Shown: positions 5,316 through 9,409 of the stretch, piece after piece
Layout of the letters: each line of letters starts with the position of its first letter
Position numbering within the stretch: position 1 is the stretch's first letter
NCBI GenBank assembly: GCA_902496645.1
Contig: CABVBR010000075.1
Coordinates: forward strand, 1-9,409
DNA from: an uncultured Collinsella sp.
GTDB taxonomy: Bacteria; Actinomycetota; Coriobacteriia; Coriobacteriales; Coriobacteriaceae
DNA: 9,409 nt
Direction: 5' to 3'
The notes under the pieces: generated by a model
The model's input: the letters and a program-made list of their open reading frames with translations, nothing else
Told to the model about the DNA's origin: nothing
Databases searched by the model: none
Program-made: the position numbers and the translations under genes

Positions 5316-7451
5316 GTGGCAAAAAAGCCTCAGCACGCTCAGAACAACCAGCGCAGTCAACAGGGCAAACAGGGCCAGCAGCAAAAGCGCGGCGGCAAGG
5401 CGCAGGGTGGGCACACCACTCATACTCCAGCAGCGCCCGCCCGCCCCTGGCGACCGGGCCGCGACAAGTTCCTCCCCGTCAGCCGCGCCGACATGAACGC
5501 ACGCGGCTGGGACCAGTGCGACTTTGTCTACATCTGCGGCGATGCCTACGTGGACCATCCGAGCTTTGGCATGGCCATCATCAGCCGCGTGCTCGACGCG
5601 CACGGCTACAAGGTAGGAATCATCTGCCAGCCCGACTGGACCGATCCCGCCAGCATCACGGTGCTCGGCGAGCCGCGCCTGGGCTTTTTGGTCAGCGCCG
5701 GCAACATGGACTCCATGGTCAACCACTATTCGGTGACCAAGCACCGCCGCCACACCGACGCCTATACTCCCGGTGGCGAGGAGGGGCGCCGTCCCAATCG
5801 TGCCGTCACGGTCTACGGCAACCTCATCCGCCAGACGTTCAAGGACGCTCCCATCATCATCGGCGGTATCGAGGCAAGCCTGCGCCGCCTGGCCCACTAC
5901 GACTACTGGCAGGACAAGCTCAAGCGCTCGGTACTGCTCGACTCGGGCGCCGACATCCTCATCTACGGCATGGGCGAGCACGCGATTGTCGAGATCGCCG
6001 ACGCGCTCGATGCCGGGCTGCCCGTCGACCAGATCTCTTATATCAACGGCACCGTCTACCGCACCAACTCGCTCGACGAGGTCTACGACTACGACCTGCT
6101 GCCCAGCTGGGACGACCTTGCCGCCGACAAGCTCAACTACGCGCGCAGCTTTAACGTGCAGCAGCAGAATATGGACCCCATCACCGGACATCGCCTGGTA
6201 GAACCCTACCCCAACAGCGTCTATGTGGTGCAGAACCCGCCGTCAGCGACGTTAACGACCGATGAGATGGACGAGGTGGCCGAGCTCCCCTACGCACGCG
6301 ATTGGCATCCCGACTACGACGCGGCGGGCGGCGTACCGGCCTTTGCCGAGATCAAGTTTTCCATTAGCTCCAACCGCGGCTGCTTTGGTGAGTGCTCGTT
6401 TTGTGCCCTCACCTTCCACCAGGGTCGCGTGCTGCAGATGCGCAGCCACGATTCGATCATGCGCGAGGCCGAACTGCTCACGCGCGATCCCGAGTTTAAG
6501 GGCTACATCAACGACGTAGGCGGACCGACGGCAAACTTTAGTCGCCCCGCCTGCGACAAACAGCTCAAGCACGGCGTGTGCAAGAACAAGCGCTGCCTGT
6601 GGCCGAGCGTGTGCAAGAACATGGTGGTCGACGAGAGCGGCTACACGCAGTTGTTGCGCGACCTGCGCCAGCTGCCGGGCGTCAAGAAGGTCTTCGTCCG
6701 CAGCGGCATCCGCTTTGACTACACCATGGCCGACGCCTCGGACGAGTTTTTGCGCGAGCTGCTGGAACACCATGTCTCGGGCCAGCTGCGCGTAGCGCCC
6801 GAGCACGTGAGCGATGCGGTGCTGAGTGTGATGGGCAAGCCGAGCCGCGCCGTCTACGATGCGTTCTGCCGTAAATTTGAACGCCTGAACCGCGAATACG
6901 GACTCAAGCAGTACGTGGTGCCGTATCTGATCTCGAGCCACCCCGGCTCGACGATGAAGGAAGCCGTGGACCTTGCCGAGGCCGTGCGCGACATGGGCTA
7001 CATGCCCGAGCAGGTGCAGGACTTCTACCCCACCCCGTCCACCATGTCGACCTGCATGTACTACACCGGCGTGGACCCACGCACCATGCAGCCGATCTAC
7101 GTGGCACGCGACCCGCACGAGAAGGCCATGCAGCGTGCGCTCATCCAATACCGCAAGCCCGAGAACTACAAGCTCGTACGCGAGGCACTAGAAAAGGCCG
7201 GCCGCCGCGATCTGATTGGCTACACCAAGCATTGCCTGATTCGCCCCGTGCCGCCGCGCCCGGGCGAGACATCTGCCAACGGCGGACATGGCACCGGCAA
7301 GAAGGGCGGCAAGCCGCACGGTGGCGCCGCCGGCAAGGGACCCAAAGGCAGCAAGGGGCACGGCGGCATGTCGCGCGCACAGAACACTGCCGGTCGCAAT
7401 CGCGCAGCCCAAGGGCGTCAGGGCGCCAACGGAGGCGGGCGTCGCAACTAG
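5316..7451 (+). CDS. ygiQ: YgiQ family radical SAM protein (UPF0313)
   Basis: A 711-residue protein from GTG 5316, which has GGGAGG 4 bases upstream; the longer frame from ATG 5142 adds residues unlike the family. After a basic, Gln-rich, probably disordered N-terminus (about 2-47), the N-terminal domain carries GDAYVDHPSFGMAIISRVLD, near-identical to other YgiQ proteins. The radical SAM cluster motif CFGECSFC gives Cys356, Cys360 and Cys363 for the 4Fe-4S cluster. A second Cys-rich stretch typical of the family follows (CDKQLKHGVCKNKRCLWPSVC is split around residues 410-430). The last 65-70 residues are Gly/Lys/Arg-rich and low in complexity. The protein should cleave S-adenosylmethionine reductively, but the YgiQ substrate is not known. 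The stop codon overlaps that of the convergent CPBP gene. Confidence 0.92.
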   Translation: MAKKPQHAQNNQRSQQGKQGQQQKRGGKAQGGHTTHTPAAPARPWRPGRDKFLPVSRADMNARGWDQCDFVYICGDAYVDHPSFGMAIISRVLDAHGYKVGIICQPDWTDPASITVLGEPRLGFLVSAGNMDSMVNHYSVTKHRRHTDAYTPGGEEGRRPNRAVTVYGNLIRQTFKDAPIIIGGIEASLRRLAHYDYWQDKLKRSVLLDSGADILIYGMGEHAIVEIADALDAGLPVDQISYINGTVYRTNSLDEVYDYDLLPSWDDLAADKLNYARSFNVQQQNMDPITGHRLVEPYPNSVYVVQNPPSATLTTDEMDEVAELPYARDWHPDYDAAGGVPAFAEIKFSISSNRGCFGECSFCALTFHQGRVLQMRSHDSIMREAELLTRDPEFKGYINDVGGPTANFSRPACDKQLKHGVCKNKRCLWPSVCKNMVVDESGYTQLLRDLRQLPGVKKVFVRSGIRFDYTMADASDEFLRELLEHHVSGQLRVAPEHVSDAVLSVMGKPSRAVYDAFCRKFERLNREYGLKQYVVPYLISSHPGSTMKEAVDLAEAVRDMGYMPEQVQDFYPTPSTMSTCMYYTGVDPRTMQPIYVARDPHEKAMQRALIQYRKPENYKLVREALEKAGRRDLIGYTKHCLIRPVPPRPGETSANGGHGTGKKGGKPHGGAAGKGPKGSKGHGGMSRAQNTAGRNRAAQGRQGANGGGRRN

Positions 7452-8359
7452 GGCAGCGGTGCGCTCGCTGCGTCCATCCCGCACGCGTGGCGCAGCGAGC
7501 GCATTGCCTCAACGAGGATGACGCCGGCGATAGCGACCGTAATTGCCACGTCGAGCGGTGTGTTCACAAACCAGAGCAACGTCATGAAATACGACCCGGC
7601 ATTAAAGGCAAAGTGCAGCAGAATCGTGTAGCGGAGCTTTCCGGTCGTCACGAGCACCCAACCAAAGATGAGGCCGGCGGCACCCGCGTAGCAACCCTGT
7701 ACCCAATTCATGTGCATAAAACCGAAGATCGCCGCCTGCAGCACAATCGCCGCGGCGATACCCCACGTGCTTGGGGCCGCCCAGGGCACCATGGCGCCAC
7801 TCTGCGCGCTCACACGACGCCGGCACTTCCAAAGTGGGCGGCACTGCGGATTAAACGCTCGGAGCGAAAACTCAAAAATAATGCCGCGCACCAGCAGCTC
7901 TTCACAAAATGGGGCGCCGAGCACCGTAGTCAGGACGGCGAGATAGCTGGTGTCGCCCATACCCGTTTCCTCGACAAGCTCGCTGTAGTCGGCCGCGGCA
8001 TCGGGCAACAGCGACAGCACGGCATCGGTCACGTAGCCAACGACCACCTGCAGGGCCAGGCCGATCACGACAACGTATGCGATGCGCTTCCATGCAGCAT
8101 TTGCTCCCCCGCCGAGCGGGCGTTCACCTTGCCGGCGCGCCATGAAGGAGCGGGGCCACAGATAGCGCCACCACAGCAGCGCCATCAAAAACGACGCCAT
8201 CTGCGCGGCAGCCTGAAGCAATTGAATATCGAGGTCGTCAATCGAAAAGCCTATGAACACCGACGCGACGCCCAGAGCGGAAAACAAAACCACGCTCAGG
8301 GCAATATCGGCAGCGACGACGCCAAAACAGGCAAGCGCCCAAATCATCGCATTGAGCAT
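7448..8359 (-). CDS. CPBP family intramembrane metalloprotease (CAAX/Abi type)
   Basis: A 303-residue polytopic membrane protein from ATG 8359, 5 bases after GAGGAGG. The three family motifs are intact: EELLVR (Glu153, Glu154, Arg158), FGFMH (His216) and HFAFN (His249, Asn253), which together form the presumed metal and catalytic site inside the membrane. About eight hydrophobic segments are visible, starting at residues 5-38, 53-68, 92-118 and 138-166, then between about 200 and 292. Eukaryotic relatives (Rce1) cleave prenylated CAAX proteins; bacterial members act in bacteriocin self-immunity, membrane protein processing or unknown roles. No bacteriocin or CAAX-like gene is visible nearby. 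The gene follows the antitoxin gene on the same strand but is separated from it by a terminator-like palindrome. Its 3' end carries a strong hairpin (7461-7504). Confidence 0.9.
   Translation of the reverse strand: MLNAMIWALACFGVVAADIALSVVLFSALGVASVFIGFSIDDLDIQLLQAAAQMASFLMALLWWRYLWPRSFMARRQGERPLGGGANAAWKRIAYVVVIGLALQVVVGYVTDAVLSLLPDAAADYSELVEETGMGDTSYLAVLTTVLGAPFCEELLVRGIIFEFSLRAFNPQCRPLWKCRRRVSAQSGAMVPWAAPSTWGIAAAIVLQAAIFGFMHMNWVQGCYAGAAGLIFGWVLVTTGKLRYTILLHFAFNAGSYFMTLLWFVNTPLDVAITVAIAGVILVEAMRSLRHACGMDAASAPLP
7461..7504. repeat. 13-bp-arm GC-rich hairpin in the 3' end of the CPBP gene
   Basis: TGCGCTCGCTGCG (7461-7473) is the exact reverse complement of 7492-7504, with an 18-base loop. 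It starts 10 bases after the YgiQ stop codon, so it lies just downstream of that gene on the + strand, inside the CPBP coding region. No T-run follows on either strand. It may help end or stabilise the YgiQ transcript, since the two convergent genes leave no other room. Confidence 0.7.
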
Positions 8360-8376
8360 GCCAACCTCCTCAAAAC

Positions 8377-8434
8377 CCGGCACTTAGGGACGTTCCTTAA
8401 CTGCCGGCAGAAAAGGAACGTCCCCAAGTGCCGG
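8377..8434 (-). terminator. Palindromic repeat element, terminator-like for the antitoxin transcript
   Basis: A 22-base left arm (8377-8398) and right arm (8413-8434) are reverse complements with one mismatch. The loop contains CTGCCGGCAG (8401-8410), itself a perfect 10-bp palindrome, and TGCCGGCAG recurs at 8429-8437. On the minus strand the stem is followed by GTTTTG, so it can end transcription from the antitoxin gene, whose stop is 14 bases away. It also lies just ahead of the ribosome site of the CPBP gene. From memory, GGGACGTTCC-type palindromes recur between genes in Collinsella-like genomes; I cannot check that here. Confidence 0.75.
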
Positions 8435-8447
8435 CAGTTTGGGACAG

Positions 8448-8651
8448 TCATTGTTGATGAGACTCGGGCGCAGTGCCAAAGGCCCCGTTGGGCGAGATGT
8501 CGAACGGGAAGGTGCCGCAGCGATTGAACGCAGCGATAAACATGCGGATGGCGTTGGACGGCGTGGTGCCCACGAGCTGGGTTGCCGCCGCGAAGGCTGC
8601 CTTCTCCTCGGGCAAGACCTTCGCGACAACCGGGGTCATGTGTTCTGCCAT
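8448..8651 (-). CDS. RelB/DinJ-type antitoxin, without an adjacent toxin gene
   Basis: A 67-residue protein from ATG 8651, with an AAGGA ribosome site about 6 bases upstream. A short beta-strand (TPVVAKV, 6-12) is followed by an acidic helix (LPEEKAAFAAATQLVG) and then TTPSNAIRMFIAAFNRCGTFPF (29-50, motif TPSNAIRMF). This is the ribbon-helix-helix pattern of RelB/DinJ antitoxins, where the strand pairs in a dimer and reads DNA and the C-terminal part wraps the toxin. RelB-family genes are usually followed by a RelE or YafQ mRNA-interferase gene. Here the next bases downstream hold only the palindromic repeat and then the CPBP gene on the same strand, so it is an orphan. It may be a remnant, act on a toxin elsewhere, or be a stand-alone regulator. 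The last residues after ISPNG are not recognisable. Confidence 0.75.
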   Translation of the reverse strand: MAEHMTPVVAKVLPEEKAAFAAATQLVGTTPSNAIRMFIAAFNRCGTFPFDISPNGAFGTAPESHQQ

Positions 8652-8686
8652 GGCGCTTCCTTTTTGAAACGACGGTAGTGCGGATA

Positions 8687-8743
8687 GATGCGGGCCACGC
8701 GGCTGGGCGACGGGCTGTGAAGGCAACCCGATTGGCCCGCATC
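8687..8743 (-). promoter_or_regulatory. Stem-loop in the antitoxin gene leader
   Basis: GATGCGGGCCA (8687-8697) is the exact reverse complement of TGGCCCGCATC (8733-8743). The 35 bases between contain GGGC and GCCC words that can pair further. It lies 36-92 bases upstream of the antitoxin start and would be in its leader if transcription begins at or beyond the palindrome at 8755-8801. It might be an attenuator or an mRNA structure. The + strand reading has only a broken T-rich tail, so a + strand terminator is less likely. Confidence 0.5.
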
Positions 8744-8754
8744 CGGAGTTTGTT

Positions 8755-8810
8755 TCTGCGGCGTTGGTATTACTTGGTATTCCTAAGTATTACCCCGCAG
8801 ATAGAATACC
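8755..8810. promoter_or_regulatory. Nested palindromic operator upstream of the antitoxin gene
   Basis: The core 8766-8794 is a 29-bp imperfect palindrome that starts GGTATTACTTGG and ends AAGTATTACC. It is flanked by a 7-bp inverted pair, TCTGCGG (8755-8761) and CCGCAGA (8795-8801). The word GGTATT occurs at 8766 and 8776, and inverted (AATACC) at 8805-8810. Repeated short half-sites in both orientations are typical of sites bound cooperatively by ribbon-helix-helix antitoxins, and this is the only such site upstream of the RelB-like gene. It is AT-rich against GC-rich surroundings and could contain the promoter (a TAATAC -10-like word on the minus strand). Binding by this protein is inference. 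Confidence 0.5.
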
Positions 8811-8866
8811 ACAACCGACCCTATGGGGACGGAGGAAAACGAATCATTTTGTTGTTGAGTCAGTAT

Positions 8867-9409
8867 TTAGAGCGTGATGATGTCCGAGATATCGAGGGCC
8901 TGAGCATCGGCGACATCGTGCGTGGCAAGCAACAGCATACGGCCGTCGAGCAGGTCGAGCACAGTCTTGGCCGTCGCATCGCGCGCGGAGGCATCCAGGC
9001 CGGTAAAGGGCTCGTCCAGAATAACGGCACCGCCCGGGCACAGCAGGGCTCGAGCGATCTCGACGCGACGGCGCTGTCCGCCCGAAAGCTCGGCCACGCG
9101 AGCATGCACATCGATTCCCGGCACCAGCAGGCGCAGCAATGCCGCGGCGCTCGAAGCATCCACGCGTACATCGGCGCACACCAGCACGTTTTCCAGCGCC
9201 GAGGCGGACTCGACCAGGCGCGCATCCTGAAACACCATCGAGCACGGCGCGCACTCCCCCGCTGCCAACGAAAGCAGCGTCGACTTGCCCATGCCCGAAG
9301 CGCCCATCACGCAGATACGCCCACCCGCAGGCACGTTGAGCACCAGACCATCCAGCGCCGGCGCCCAGGGCGCACGATCGCCCACGGCAAGCGCAAGCTC
9401 CGCTGCGGC
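8867..9409 (-). CDS. ABC transporter ATP-binding protein (5' partial)
   Basis: The frame is open to the window edge, giving 180 residues; GTG 9385 is inside the frame and need not be the start. The motifs are complete: Walker A GASGMGKST (about 9278-9304), Q-loop MVFQDARL, signature LSGGQRRRVEIARAL, Walker B AVILDEPFTGLD, D-loop and the switch His in LLATHDVADA. It hydrolyses ATP to drive a membrane permease, probably encoded upstream beyond the window. The pattern resembles nitrate/taurine-type (NitT/TauT) import ATPases, but the substrate cannot be told. The stretch between Walker A and the Q-loop is unusually short: about 15 residues where 35-40 are usual, so the variable loop after Walker A is largely missing. 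The C-terminus ends soon after the switch region, with no extra regulatory domain. Confidence 0.85.
   Translation of the reverse strand, partial: AAAELALAVGDRAPWAPALDGLVLNVPAGGRICVMGASGMGKSTLLSLAAGECAPCSMVFQDARLVESASALENVLVCADVRVDASSAAALLRLLVPGIDVHARVAELSGGQRRRVEIARALLCPGGAVILDEPFTGLDASARDATAKTVLDLLDGRMLLLATHDVADAQALDISDIITL

Noticed and set aside
5025..6191. 388-codon minus-strand frame opposite the start of ygiQ
   Set aside because: Val/Asp/Ala repeats typical of antisense readings of GC-rich genes. It also overlaps the start of the DUF1275 gene.
7232..8527. 431-codon + strand open frame across the ygiQ end and the CPBP gene
   Set aside because: Composition is Arg/His-rich and unlike any family. 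It covers two well-supported genes and the repeat, so it is a frame shadow.
4100..9400. A linked defence island or CRISPR
   Set aside because: The CPBP protease and orphan antitoxin are near each other, but the other genes are housekeeping-like, no direct-repeat array exists, and terminators separate the units.

Overview
The window reads as chromosomal DNA of a GC-rich, gut-type actinobacterium. Collinsella or a close Coriobacteriia relative is my best guess, from codon use, short GGAGG-type ribosome sites and the gene set (FucO-like dehydrogenase, M42 peptidase, DUF1275 protein, YgiQ radical SAM protein). This assignment is an inference; there is no rRNA gene to test it.

Layout. Positions 1-135 hold the 3' end of mnmA (tRNA 2-thiouridylase) on the + strand. 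It converges on a minus-strand gene (144-1517) for a HipA-like kinase with a fused N-terminal helix-turn-helix. Next, all on the minus strand, come an M42 metallopeptidase (1656-2684), a FucO-type iron alcohol dehydrogenase (3011-4177) and a DUF1275/YoaK membrane protein (4343-5059). Intrinsic terminators follow each of these three, so they look like single-gene transcription units. The dehydrogenase has a LacI-family-like operator in its upstream region. A divergent intergenic region (5060-5315) with a 12-bp-arm hairpin leads to a large + strand YgiQ radical SAM gene (5316-7451). That gene meets a minus-strand CPBP (CAAX/Abi-type) membrane protease gene (7448-8359) at overlapping stop codons. 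Upstream of the protease lie a palindromic repeat that can serve as a terminator, then a small RelB/DinJ-type antitoxin gene (8448-8651) with no toxin beside it. The antitoxin gene has a long leader containing a hairpin and a nested palindromic operator. The window ends inside a minus-strand ABC transporter ATPase gene (8867-9409, 5' end missing).

How the genes relate. There is no shared pathway: this is a run of small independent units. The points of most interest are regulatory or of defence/stress type: the one-polypeptide HTH-HipA kinase, the orphan antitoxin with its operator and flanking repeat element, the 111-bp nested inverted repeat after the dehydrogenase gene, and the two very tight convergent gene ends. 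I see no clear evidence of a wholly new multi-gene system, CRISPR array, insertion sequence, tRNA or rRNA.
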